From Candidatus Peribacteria bacterium (GTDB taxonomy: Bacteria; Patescibacteriota; Gracilibacteria; UBA1369; LOWO2-01-FULL-3), in the NCBI GenBank assembly GCA_943357285.1, contig CALRGJ010000011.1, forward strand, positions 1-36,306: DNA of 36,306 bases. The letters run 5' to 3'. The position numbers and the translations under genes are program-made. Positions 26,369-33,503 of this stretch are shown in pieces. The notes under the pieces were generated by a model. The model saw nothing but the letters and a program-made list of their open reading frames with translations. It made no database searches and was not told where the DNA came from. Every line of letters starts with the position of its first letter. The stretch's first letter is position 1.

Positions 26369-26380
26369 ATAAGGCTTTAT
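26360..26380. terminator. Weak bidirectional hairpin between convergent genes
   Basis: AGCCTT (26360-26365) and AAGGCT (26371-26376) form a 6-bp stem with a 5-nt loop that spans the stop codon of the 25847 gene, followed by TTATT. The stem is short, so termination would be inefficient. Confidence 0.4.
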
Positions 26381-27288
26381 TCTATGGCCTTGCCGTTTTT
26401 GCCTACCAGTTTTGCCGTAACTATTAATCTTTTCAAATTAGTTCCGACCGGAGTACAAGTAATTAGAGTAATACGATCATCAGGAGTCTGCTTTAAAATT
26501 TCAATATTATCAGGCATAACAATCTTGATATCATTTACTTCATATACATATTTATCTTGATTGAAGTAAACTACTATTCTGTCTCCTTTCACTACATCAT
26601 GAAGGAGGGCAAAAACATCTTTAAATTTACCTGGATCCCATGGGAAATATGAACTATGTCCTGTAACAACCACATTACCTGTTTGGCCAGGTAGACTAGT
26701 TCCAGGATAATGAACTACTCCATCTCTAAGTGCCTTCTGCATTTCATTTTCAAGCGCCTCCCAATCACGTTTAATTAAACTCTCACTGCTAACCTTTACG
26801 ATAGGTATATTCTGGTCAATTCGTGGAATAATAATACGATCATCAGATGGAGATATCTCCATTTCCAATGGTGGAATTTGTCTTTTTTGTATTGTGGGAT
26901 CGCTACTAGTTTGAAGATTTTGATTATTATAAATAACAGGTTTATTCTCAACTAATTGGGTTAATGGACTAGTTTTATCTGAACCAAACCAATTGTTCAA
27001 TTGCTTGTTTGCAATCTGATAATAAGCGGACCAATTTAATACTAAGAATCCTACAACTAGAATTACAAAACTTACCGCCAATTGACGTCCGGCATCTTTT
27101 AGGACTGTTTTCAAATCTCTTTTCTCCAGGTATGAATCATCCTCTTCCTTATGATCATGTAGGTGAGCAGAATGATGAAGAATAGCAGCTGGAGCAACAT
27201 TAACAGATAAAGGCGCATCCAAATGAAGCTTAAAATGATGATCTTTTCTTAGATCGTCCTCCTTGAATTTAGGGGTTTCTTCGCTCAT
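26377..27288 (-). CDS. Membrane-anchored sortase
   Basis: A 303-residue sortase, a cysteine transpeptidase that attaches proteins to cell-surface acceptors. A cytosolic N-terminus rich in His and acidic residues (LHHSAHLHDHKEEDD) precedes a single membrane helix (about 69-90). After a linker of about 50 residues the catalytic beta-barrel contains His211 in VVVTGHSSYF, Cys278 in ITLITCTPVGT and Arg287 in LKRLIV, the complete triad. The spacing and TGHSS/TLITC motifs are most like class D/E-type enzymes; the class is uncertain. No protein in the window carries an obvious LPXTG-like signal followed by a C-terminal hydrophobic segment, so substrates lie elsewhere. It is transcribed from its own promoter and converges with the unknown 25847 gene. 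Confidence 0.9.
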   Translation of the reverse strand: MSEETPKFKEDDLRKDHHFKLHLDAPLSVNVAPAAILHHSAHLHDHKEEDDSYLEKRDLKTVLKDAGRQLAVSFVILVVGFLVLNWSAYYQIANKQLNNWFGSDKTSPLTQLVENKPVIYNNQNLQTSSDPTIQKRQIPPLEMEISPSDDRIIIPRIDQNIPIVKVSSESLIKRDWEALENEMQKALRDGVVHYPGTSLPGQTGNVVVTGHSSYFPWDPGKFKDVFALLHDVVKGDRIVVYFNQDKYVYEVNDIKIVMPDNIEILKQTPDDRITLITCTPVGTNLKRLIVTAKLVGKNGKAIE

Positions 27289-27309
27289 TTAAATGTTTAA
27301 AATCTTCTC

Positions 27310-27338
27310 ATTATACCTGATTTGGGGTTATTTTTCAA
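27310..27338 (-). promoter_or_regulatory. Promoter of the sortase gene
   Basis: Minus strand TTGAAA (27333-27338), 17 bp, perfect TATAAT (27310-27315). The ATG lies 21 nt past the -10. Confidence 0.75.
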
Positions 27339-27426
27339 TCTAAAGACCCTAAAAGGATGAATATGGCTAAAATTTGCCTAAATCAGACTATTCTGGCATA
27401 CTTAAAGTCACATTTTCATAGAAATC

Positions 27427-29754
27427 ATGGCCACTATTTCTTACGAAAAATATTTCAGCATCTCCGCAATAACGGATCAAATAAAGACTTATTTGGCAAA
27501 TTTTGATGTAAAAAAATTCATAAAATCTTTTGAATTTGCCGAAGAAGCTCATCGTGGACAAATTCGCAAAGACGGAAAAACTCCATACATAGCCCATCCT
27601 ATGGAAGTGGTAAGGATACTGATGTCAATTCATGCTGATGAAGATACTCTTATCAGTGCCATTCTCCATGATGTACCTGAGGATACAACAAGAACTATAG
27701 AAGATGTTAAGGCCGCTTTCGGAGACAAGGTGGCTTTTTTGGTTGATGGTGTGACTAAACTTTCAAAAGTTCACTATCAGAATGACATGCCCCAGCACCA
27801 AGTAGAGTCATTAAAAAAACTCTTCCTACATAGCGGTGAAGACCTGAGGGTGATTTTGATTAAACTGGCTGATCGTCTTCATAACATGAGAACACTCGGC
27901 AATTTGAAGGATAATAATAAGAGATTACGTATTTCTCGGGAGACTCTAGAAATTTATGTACCAATTGCCAATTTGCTTGGCATTCAAGAATTGAAATCAC
28001 AGCTGGAAGATTTATGCTTCAAATATATCTACCCTGCTGAATACGATAATTTAGAAAAAAATCGCAAAAAAAGCAATAATAGAAGAGCTCAATTATCTAA
28101 AGATTTCAGCGACGCCTTAGAGGAGTGCTGCAAAGAAAACAGCATAGAAGTGAAAGTTGATAGAAAAAACAAAAGTTTATATAGCATCTATAAAAAAATA
28201 TCCGCGATTGGAAAATCTGCTGATGATATTGATGATAGAATTGCAGTAAAAATTAGCGTAAAAGATGTGAAAGACTGCTATCACGTTCTTGGAGTAATTC
28301 ACAGTAAATTTGTTCCGATTAATGACAGATTTAGAGATTACATAGCTAATCCAAAAAGTAATGGATATCAAAGTCTTCATACCACAGTATTTGGTGTAGA
28401 TGGAGTGATGACGGAGATTCAGATAAAAACTGAAAAAATGGATTTTGATGCGGATTACGGAATTGCCGCAAATTTCTTCGAAGACAATAATCCAATATCT
28501 GACGAGAAACGTTCAAAATGGGTAAATAAAATTCTAGAAATGGAAAATCATCAACAAAATAGTGATGACTTTTTACACAACATAAAAGCTGATATTTTTG
28601 AAGATAGAATATTCGTATTTACACCTAAGGGTATGCCGATTGATTTACCTAAAGGAGCTACCGCCTTAGACTTCGCATATTCAATACACAGTGACGTAGG
28701 AAATTACGCTTTGAAAGCAGATATAAGCGGTAAGATGAAACCAATAAGTGCCACACTAAGAACTGGAGATGTCGTGAAGATATTGGTTGCAAAAAGACCT
28801 GCGGCTGAACTCTCCTGGTTATCTTTGGTAAAGACAAATGCTGCAAAAAATAAGATTCTTGAATATTTCAAAACTGTTAACAAAAGTAAGAAAATTTCTG
28901 AAGGCTTCAAATTACTTCAAAAGGAGTTTGATATTGCGGGACTTGGACTGGTGGAAAACATTAATTTCAAAAAATTAATCTCAAAAATAAGGGATTTAAG
29001 CAGTCAAAGTTACGAGAATAAACAAGAAATATTCGCAGCTATTTCTGAAGGGAAAATCCGCACATCAGATATATCAAGATATGTAGCAAGTTCATCATTT
29101 AAAAAAGTCGATGGACAACCAGTAAGAGTAAATCTTCGCATTGTGGCAAAAAATAGATTTGGACTACTTAGAGATATTTCCGAAGTTTTATACAAAAATG
29201 TTTTAGATATATTTAGTTTGAAAGGATGGGCATCAAAGTATGAAGTAGATGCTTTTTTTAATGTAGAAATTCTTGTGCCAGATCTTGAAACCATTAGTCA
29301 TATATTTGATGAATTGGAACAAGTAGATGGAGTGACCGGGGTATATAGACTATCTGGTCGTGGAATTTTATTATTTAGTATTGCAGCTTCATTAACAGCC
29401 CTTATTTGGATTGGCCATGGATTTATAATCAAGCTAATAACTCTTTCCCCTCTCGGCTTAGATCATCCTATGTTGGCTGATTTCGTGATTTATTTAGGTT
29501 TGTTGATTCTGATAATAGCGGTTTTGTTTATGAGAAATTTGGCTCAAAAATACTTTCCGCTCATGAGAAAAAAGAAACTGCTTTGGATACTCACTTTCAT
29601 AATTCCAGTGGCGGCGACAATAGTTCTTTTCGAAGAGACACTTTATTTCGACCTACATTTAAGCTGGATCACCACGCTAGTGGAAATATGCTTTATTTAC
29701 GTTTATCTTCTAGTAAGTTATGTGAACTACAGAAAAACTATGAAGCAAACTTAA
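27427..29754 (+). CDS. relA: (p)ppGpp synthetase/hydrolase with C-terminal membrane domain
   Basis: Long RelA/SpoT homologue, 775 residues. The HD hydrolase domain is intact: Arg43 (AHRGQIRKDG), His57 (IAHP), HDVPED at 81-86, and KLADRLHNM with Asp149. The synthetase domain has YSIYKK, Asp270 (DDRIAVKI), RFRDYIANPKSNGYQSLHTT (301-320) and Glu330 in EIQIKT; the family's MH and IAAHW read MD and IAANF here. TGS domain at about 392-455 (FVFTPKGMPIDLPKGATALD), helical region to 560, ACT domain at about 565-643. After the ACT, where Rel proteins normally end, come four predicted membrane helices (about 646-670, 683-704, 718-736, 746-765). It should make and degrade the alarmone; membrane location is inferred. 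The 3' end overlaps ychF by 17 nt. Confidence 0.92.
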   Translation: MATISYEKYFSISAITDQIKTYLANFDVKKFIKSFEFAEEAHRGQIRKDGKTPYIAHPMEVVRILMSIHADEDTLISAILHDVPEDTTRTIEDVKAAFGDKVAFLVDGVTKLSKVHYQNDMPQHQVESLKKLFLHSGEDLRVILIKLADRLHNMRTLGNLKDNNKRLRISRETLEIYVPIANLLGIQELKSQLEDLCFKYIYPAEYDNLEKNRKKSNNRRAQLSKDFSDALEECCKENSIEVKVDRKNKSLYSIYKKISAIGKSADDIDDRIAVKISVKDVKDCYHVLGVIHSKFVPINDRFRDYIANPKSNGYQSLHTTVFGVDGVMTEIQIKTEKMDFDADYGIAANFFEDNNPISDEKRSKWVNKILEMENHQQNSDDFLHNIKADIFEDRIFVFTPKGMPIDLPKGATALDFAYSIHSDVGNYALKADISGKMKPISATLRTGDVVKILVAKRPAAELSWLSLVKTNAAKNKILEYFKTVNKSKKISEGFKLLQKEFDIAGLGLVENINFKKLISKIRDLSSQSYENKQEIFAAISEGKIRTSDISRYVASSSFKKVDGQPVRVNLRIVAKNRFGLLRDISEVLYKNVLDIFSLKGWASKYEVDAFFNVEILVPDLETISHIFDELEQVDGVTGVYRLSGRGILLFSIAASLTALIWIGHGFIIKLITLSPLGLDHPMLADFVIYLGLLILIIAVLFMRNLAQKYFPLMRKKKLLWILTFIIPVAATIVLFEETLYFDLHLSWITTLVEICFIYVYLLVSYVNYRKTMKQT

Positions 29755-30832
29755 AGTGCATTACGTCTCCGTCGCGAACGACGTACTCTTTTCCTTCGAG
29801 TCCCATTTTCCCCTGCTCTCTAGCTCCAGCCTCTCCATTGTACTTCACGAAATCTTCCCAGAAAATCACCTCAGCTTTCACAAAACCCTTTTCGAAATCT
29901 GTATGAATTACTCCTGCTGCTTGTGGAGCAAGTGTGCCTTTTCTGATTGTCCAAGCACGAGTTTCCATTTGTCCCGAGGTAAAATAAGTCATCAAACCCA
30001 AAGTGTTGTAGGCTGATCTAATTAAATGATTCAAACCAGTTTCCTTGATATTCAAATCTTTCAGATAATCTCCCACCTCGGCTTCATTTAGTTGACCTAA
30101 TTCTTCTTCGAGCTTGGCACAAATTGGAATAATTTTTTCTTGATCTGTAACTCCAAGAATTTCAGCATATTTAGCTACATCAATATTTTCCAATTCTGAT
30201 TCTGGAACGTTTATTATGTATAAATTTGGCTTCATTGTAAGAAGATGCAAATCATTCAAGGCATCTTTTTCTTCATCAGTAAGTTCGATATTAATAGCTA
30301 AAGTTCCAGCTCTCATTCCATTCAAAACCTTATTCAATAATTCAGCGTAAGCCTTTTTATCCTTGTCTCCAGATTTTGCGTCAGAATCAGCTTTTTTAGC
30401 ACGATTTTCCAAAGTCTGAATATCGCAAAGTAGAAGTTCTGATTCAATCACCTCTTTATCTAACTTTGGATCAATTCCACCATGCACATGAGTAATATTC
30501 GGATCATCAAAAATTCTCACAACGTGTCCAATTGCATTACATTCTCTGATATGAGAAAGAAATTTATTACCAAGTCCTTCTCCCACACTTGCTCCTTTTA
30601 CCAAACCAGCTACATCAACAAACTCCACCACAGCAGGAAGTATTTTTTCAGAACCAGAAACCTTTGATAACTCTTGAAGACGATGATCTGGCACCTCAAC
30701 AATTCCCACATTCGGATCAATAGTACAGAAAGGATAGTTTGCAGCATTGGCACTTTTAGTACGAGTAAGAGCATTGAATAGTGTAGATTTTCCCACGTTT
30801 GGTAGTCCGACGATGGCGATTTTGAGAGACAT
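29738..30832 (-). CDS. ychF: Ribosome-binding ATPase YchF
   Basis: Obg-related P-loop protein of 364 residues, a typical length. G1 GLPNVGKSTLFNALT (8-22), G2/G3 region with VDVAGLVKGASVGEGLGNKF, and NVPE in place of the NKXD guanine motif, which is why the family prefers ATP. A coiled-coil insertion lies at about 130-200, and the C-terminal TGS domain includes TYFTSGQMETRAWTIRKG and AAGVIHTDFEKGFVKAEV. YchF associates with ribosomes and is linked to stress responses. It starts 5 nt after the aroD stop, so the two are cotranscribed, and it ends inside the 3' end of the convergent rel gene. Confidence 0.95.
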   Translation of the reverse strand: MSLKIAIVGLPNVGKSTLFNALTRTKSANAANYPFCTIDPNVGIVEVPDHRLQELSKVSGSEKILPAVVEFVDVAGLVKGASVGEGLGNKFLSHIRECNAIGHVVRIFDDPNITHVHGGIDPKLDKEVIESELLLCDIQTLENRAKKADSDAKSGDKDKKAYAELLNKVLNGMRAGTLAINIELTDEEKDALNDLHLLTMKPNLYIINVPESELENIDVAKYAEILGVTDQEKIIPICAKLEEELGQLNEAEVGDYLKDLNIKETGLNHLIRSAYNTLGLMTYFTSGQMETRAWTIRKGTLAPQAAGVIHTDFEKGFVKAEVIFWEDFVKYNGEAGAREQGKMGLEGKEYVVRDGDVMHFKFAS

Positions 30833-30837
30833 GTGGA

Positions 30838-31485
30838 TTAGTTATTTGATTTGAGAATCTTTTTTAGTTCTTTAATAGTCAATTGGCCTGGTGCAGTGCT
30901 GTCTTTCTCTTCCAGAGGCGCATACATTAAATAATTACCAAGTAAATGTCCAGTAATCCTAGTAAGACGACCTGGTTCTCCCATACAGATACAAATAGCT
31001 TTTTTACCATCCTTGGTTAAATGGCTCAGAAAACTAAGCATTTTCAATGAATCAACAAGTGAGTTAGCAGTAGTGACAAGCTTCGCAATATCAGCACCTT
31101 TTGTAAACATTGTTTTTGCTAGCGATTCCAGCTCATTTTTCTCAGGAGTTTTTTTAAAATTGTGGCTCGAGATAATTAGCTGAATTTTCGGAAATTTTTT
31201 CTTAATATTTTTTAAAATATTATTGTCGGTCGCCACATCGAAATCTATGCACTTAATGTTTTCAAAAGTTCTCAAAAGTTGCTCAATTTTTGCTATATCA
31301 ATTTTCGTTACTTTATACAGCAAATCTTTCTTAGATTTTTTCTTAATTAGAAGCATGTTCAATTCATTGAGATCAATGATTTCATCAAACCAAATCTCAA
31401 CAAGGTCAGCTTCCTTTTCCGCTTTCTGAAGCCTTAAAAGAACATCCTGACTTTTAGACTGATTGATTGGAATACAAAGCTTCAT
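30838..31485 (-). CDS. aroD: Type I 3-dehydroquinate dehydratase
   Basis: Third enzyme of the shikimate pathway, 215 residues, near the lower end for the type I family. Catalytic His108 in ISSHNFKKTP, the Schiff-base lysine Lys135 in GADIAKLVTTAN, and the C-terminal substrate loop MGEPGRLTRITG with TAPGQLTI are present. The usual EIRLD strand near the N-terminus reads EIWFDE, replacing a commonly conserved Arg. No other shikimate genes are in the window. A possible promoter with TATAGA at 31494-31499 would give a very short leader. It precedes ychF by 5 nt. Confidence 0.85.
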   Translation of the reverse strand: MKLCIPINQSKSQDVLLRLQKAEKEADLVEIWFDEIIDLNELNMLLIKKKSKKDLLYKVTKIDIAKIEQLLRTFENIKCIDFDVATDNNILKNIKKKFPKIQLIISSHNFKKTPEKNELESLAKTMFTKGADIAKLVTTANSLVDSLKMLSFLSHLTKDGKKAICICMGEPGRLTRITGHLLGNYLMYAPLEEKDSTAPGQLTIKELKKILKSNN

Positions 31486-31498
31486 ACACCTAATCTAT

Positions 31499-31548
31499 AA
31501 AAAAATGACCCATGTAGCAAATTATAATAAGCTAATGAGTCATTTTTT
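31499..31548 (-). terminator. Long hairpin with flanking A and T runs upstream of aroD
   Basis: An interrupted stem of about 17 bp: A-run plus TGAC (to 31509), CAT (31511-31513) and TAGC (31515-31518) pair with GCTA (31531-31534), ATG (31535-31537) and GTCA plus T-run (31539-31548). Read on the minus strand it ends in seven Ts. It would terminate the small broken gene to its right before aroD. A TATAAT on the minus strand (31522-31527) lies in the loop and could drive aroD. Confidence 0.6.
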
Positions 31549-31575
31549 CAGATACCTCTTGAGAGGCAAAGCCTT

Positions 31576-31755
31576 TCAAAAGAATATCAGAGGGTTGCTT
31601 TCTATAGGATCCGAAGATTCTAGAGGAAGCGATGCAAGAGGGATAAAGTCTTGGGAGATAAAATCGTGTGATTCAACCACCCCCGACTCAGTCTCAATTG
31701 CAATATAATAATACCATTTTTTAGCCGAAAAATCAAGGCCTTGTACTTCATTTTC
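31576..31755 (-). pseudogene. Small protein frame, probably disabled by a one-base frameshift
   Basis: An open stretch of 59 codons between TAG and TGA with no usable start. The translation looks like real protein: VQGLDFSAKKWYYYIAIETE, then SGVVESHDFISQDFIPLASL, then a Ser/Pro/Glu-rich end. An ATG at 31751, preceded by AGGA and a promoter, is in another frame that gives only 43 codons of less convincing sequence. Inserting a single base right after the second A of its second codon would join that ATG to the long frame and give a protein of about 58 residues. A terminator-like hairpin follows the stop. I do not recognise the family. A genuine mutation, a sequencing indel, or frameshifting at the A-run near codon 11 are all possible. 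Confidence 0.45.
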
Positions 31756-31766
31756 CTATAAAGCTT

Positions 31767-31794
31767 AGTATAATTTTTGACCAGTGGTGCACAA
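31767..31794 (-). promoter_or_regulatory. Promoter of the small broken gene
   Basis: Minus strand TTGTGC (31789-31794), 16 bp, TATACT (31767-31772). The ATG at 31751 lies 15 nt past the -10. This -10 overlaps the plus-strand TATAAT at 31769-31774, so the two promoters face away from each other over shared bases. Confidence 0.5.
31769..31774 (+). promoter_or_regulatory. -10 element of the mini-lipoprotein gene
   Basis: Perfect TATAAT on the plus strand. No good -35 is visible at 16-18 bp. The ATG at 31825 follows about 50 nt later, an unusually long leader for this window. Confidence 0.5.
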
Positions 31795-31824
31795 GTACCA
31801 TTTTAATAATTAACCAAAAACAAT

Positions 31825-32028
31825 ATGAAGAAATTCATTGTTAGCCTAGCTACAGTTAGCATGGCTGCTCTTCTCTTCACAGCTTGCAACGGCGGTGAAA
31901 CAACTCCAGCTAAGACTGATGCTACTACAGTAACTCCAGACGTTAAGACTGAAGTTAAAACTGATGCAACTACTCCAGCTACTACAGAAGTAAAGACTGA
32001 AGTTAAAACTGACGCTAAAGTAAAATAA
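31825..32028 (+). CDS. Mini-lipoprotein with KTEVKTDA-type tail
   Basis: A 67-residue lipoprotein: signal MKKFIVSLATVSMAALLFTA with Cys21 as the modified residue (lipobox FTAC). The mature peptide of 47 residues consists almost only of Thr, Lys, Val, Glu, Asp, Ala and Pro (for example TPDVKTEVKTDA and TEVKTEVKTDAKVK), so it is probably an unstructured surface tether or brush. The repeat unit matches the tail of the lipoprotein at 18942-19370. It is followed by a strong terminator, so it is a single-gene unit. Confidence 0.75.
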   Translation: MKKFIVSLATVSMAALLFTACNGGETTPAKTDATTVTPDVKTEVKTDATTPATTEVKTEVKTDAKVK

Positions 32029-32048
32029 TTACTTTCGTGTTTAAAACT

Positions 32049-32077
32049 AAAAGACCTCGCCTTGGCGGGGTCTTTTT
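32049..32077. terminator. Bidirectional intrinsic terminator
   Basis: AAAAGACC then CGCC pairs with GGCG then GGTCTTTT, about 13 bp with one wobble and a very short loop, with an A-run on the left and T-run on the right. It serves both the mini-lipoprotein gene and the convergent hibernation factor gene. Confidence 0.85.
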
Positions 32078-32098
32078 AGTTCCAGTAGGAATGAGAAA

Positions 32099-32485
32099 TT
32101 ATTGTAAGAGCTCGTCGCTGACCAATAATGGATCGGCAACCTTTGCAGTTTCTTCACGAATTGATCGATGTGAGCGATCATGACGCAGACCGGCAATTTG
32201 TTTTTTTATTTGTGCTACTAACCTATCTTTTGATAAATCTACCGCTCTGGTTATTTGATGACTGGCTTCTGTGGCCATTAAAGTTTTTGTCGGCATTGTG
32301 AGACAGAGCTCCACCTGAAACGCATCATGCTTATTAAATTTTTCAATAGATACTTTGAGTAGAGTGGCGTCCTGAGAAAACTTAGTTAAGAGCTGTTCTA
32401 TTGCTGGAACCTTTTGGTTAACGTATTCGACGAAAGATCCTTCTTCTTTTTTGTTTAGATTTTTCTGAAAGAAAGTGATTTCCAT
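32099..32485 (-). CDS. hpf: Ribosome hibernation promoting factor (short HPF/RaiA family)
   Basis: A 128-residue protein from the ATG at 32485. MEITFFQKNLNKKEEGSFVE, then LLKVSIEKFNKHDAFQVELC and TEASHQITRAVDLSKDRLVA match the beta-alpha-beta-beta-beta-alpha fold of the S30AE/HPF family, ending with the basic stretch QIKKQIAGLRHDRSHRS. The C-terminal dimerisation domain of long HPF is absent, so this is the short form. It would bind the 30S decoding centre in starved cells, which fits with the (p)ppGpp enzyme in the window. An upstream in-frame TTG (32509) would add eight residues that do not fit the family. It has its own promoter. Confidence 0.85.
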   Translation of the reverse strand: MEITFFQKNLNKKEEGSFVEYVNQKVPAIEQLLTKFSQDATLLKVSIEKFNKHDAFQVELCLTMPTKTLMATEASHQITRAVDLSKDRLVAQIKKQIAGLRHDRSHRSIREETAKVADPLLVSDELLQ

Positions 32486-32522
32486 AAGCCAAATTGTTAA
32501 ATGATACAACTAAGCAACTTCT

Positions 32523-32550
32523 ATTATAGCACTATGGAAATTGAGCGCAA
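32523..32550 (-). promoter_or_regulatory. Promoter of hpf
   Basis: Minus strand TTGCGC (32545-32550), 16 bp, perfect TATAAT (32523-32528) preceded by TGC (extended -10). The leader to the ATG at 32485 is about 30 nt. Confidence 0.75.
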
Positions 32551-32552
32551 TT

Positions 32553-32561
32553 TGATAGAAT
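32553..32561 (+). promoter_or_regulatory. Extended -10 of the RNA methyltransferase gene
   Basis: TGATAGAAT, an extended -10 (TGn then TAGAAT at 32556-32561) with no -35 match, 9 nt before the ATG at 32571. The predicted leader is 2-4 nt. It lies beside the divergent hpf promoter. Confidence 0.5.
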
Positions 32562-32570
32562 CGTTTTAAC

Positions 32571-33503
32571 ATGATTAATATTACCCAGACAAAAAGATTA
32601 TTGGCTCCTGAATTGGTTAAACGATTTGAGACAAGCTACAACCAATTTGTGCTTGAAAATATTCTAAAAGGTTTTGTAGTCGAGCGCTCACCTGTTATCA
32701 GAATAAATACCCTGAAAACAGATAAGCAAGCTATGATGAATACTTTCAGAGAAATGAATGTAAGATTTGAAAGAATCCCCTTTTTGCCTGATTCATTAAT
32801 TATCATGAATCAGAATGAAAAGTATTTCGAGAAATTGCCGATGTACATCAAAGGAGAAATTTATTTTCAAGGTATATCTTCTCAATTGCCACCTCTTTTT
32901 TTGGATCCTAAGCCTGGAGAGAAGGTTTTGGATATGTGTGCAGCCCCCGGATCAAAGACCACTCAAATGGCCATTCAAATGAAGAATGAAGGGCAGATAG
33001 TGGCCAACGAGAAAGATCAAATACGTCATGAAAAATTGAAATACAATTTAGCGAAACAAGGAATTAAGATTGCTGAAACAATTCAAGGAGATGGAGGAGA
33101 GTTAGGTGAAAAATATGCCGGATATTTCGATAAAGTGCTTCTGGATGCACCGTGTTCGGCAGAAGGAAGAATGAATATGGAGGAACCAAGGACTTATAAA
33201 TTTTGGTCTGAAAAAGTGGTGGGTCAAAACGCAAAATTACAGAGAAGACTTTTTAGGTCAGCGGTGAAGGTATTGAAGCCTGGTGGAATATTAGTTTACT
33301 CTACTTGTACGCTTGCTCCTCAAGAAAATGAGATTCTGGTAAAGGGTGAGCTGGAAGAGTTCAAAGGAGTGATCGTACAAGAAAAAATTGATTTGGATTT
33401 CAAATTTAAATTGCCTCTGTTTGAAGGACTGACAGGTATGGTAAAAGCCATGCCAAGCAAAATTTCAGAGGGCTTCTTTGTGGCAAAGTTTAAAAAACTT
33501 TAA
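32571..33503 (+). CDS. RNA m5C methyltransferase, RsmB/RsmF/NOP2 family
   Basis: A 310-residue NSUN-type cytosine-C5 RNA methyltransferase. Substrate-side motif RSPVIRINTLKTDK, SAM site VLDMCAAPGSKTTQMA, LLDAPCSAEGRM with the product-release cysteine and YSTCTLAPQENE with the catalytic cysteine are all present, and the end SEGFFVAKFKKL is the family's usual C-terminus. It lacks the N-terminal NusB-like domain of RsmB and the C-terminal extension of RsmF, so 16S rRNA or tRNA are both possible substrates. It abuts the convergent znuB with no intervening base. Confidence 0.9.
   Translation: MINITQTKRLLAPELVKRFETSYNQFVLENILKGFVVERSPVIRINTLKTDKQAMMNTFREMNVRFERIPFLPDSLIIMNQNEKYFEKLPMYIKGEIYFQGISSQLPPLFLDPKPGEKVLDMCAAPGSKTTQMAIQMKNEGQIVANEKDQIRHEKLKYNLAKQGIKIAETIQGDGGELGEKYAGYFDKVLLDAPCSAEGRMNMEEPRTYKFWSEKVVGQNAKLQRRLFRSAVKVLKPGGILVYSTCTLAPQENEILVKGELEEFKGVIVQEKIDLDFKFKLPLFEGLTGMVKAMPSKISEGFFVAKFKKL

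Noticed and set aside
31550-31760. A tRNA, tmRNA or SRP RNA in the 340-bp gap upstream of the mini-lipoprotein
   Set aside because: GATTCAACCAC looks vaguely like a T-loop, but no acceptor stem, CCA or SRP core motif can be placed, and the stretch reads better as a small protein frame on the minus strand.
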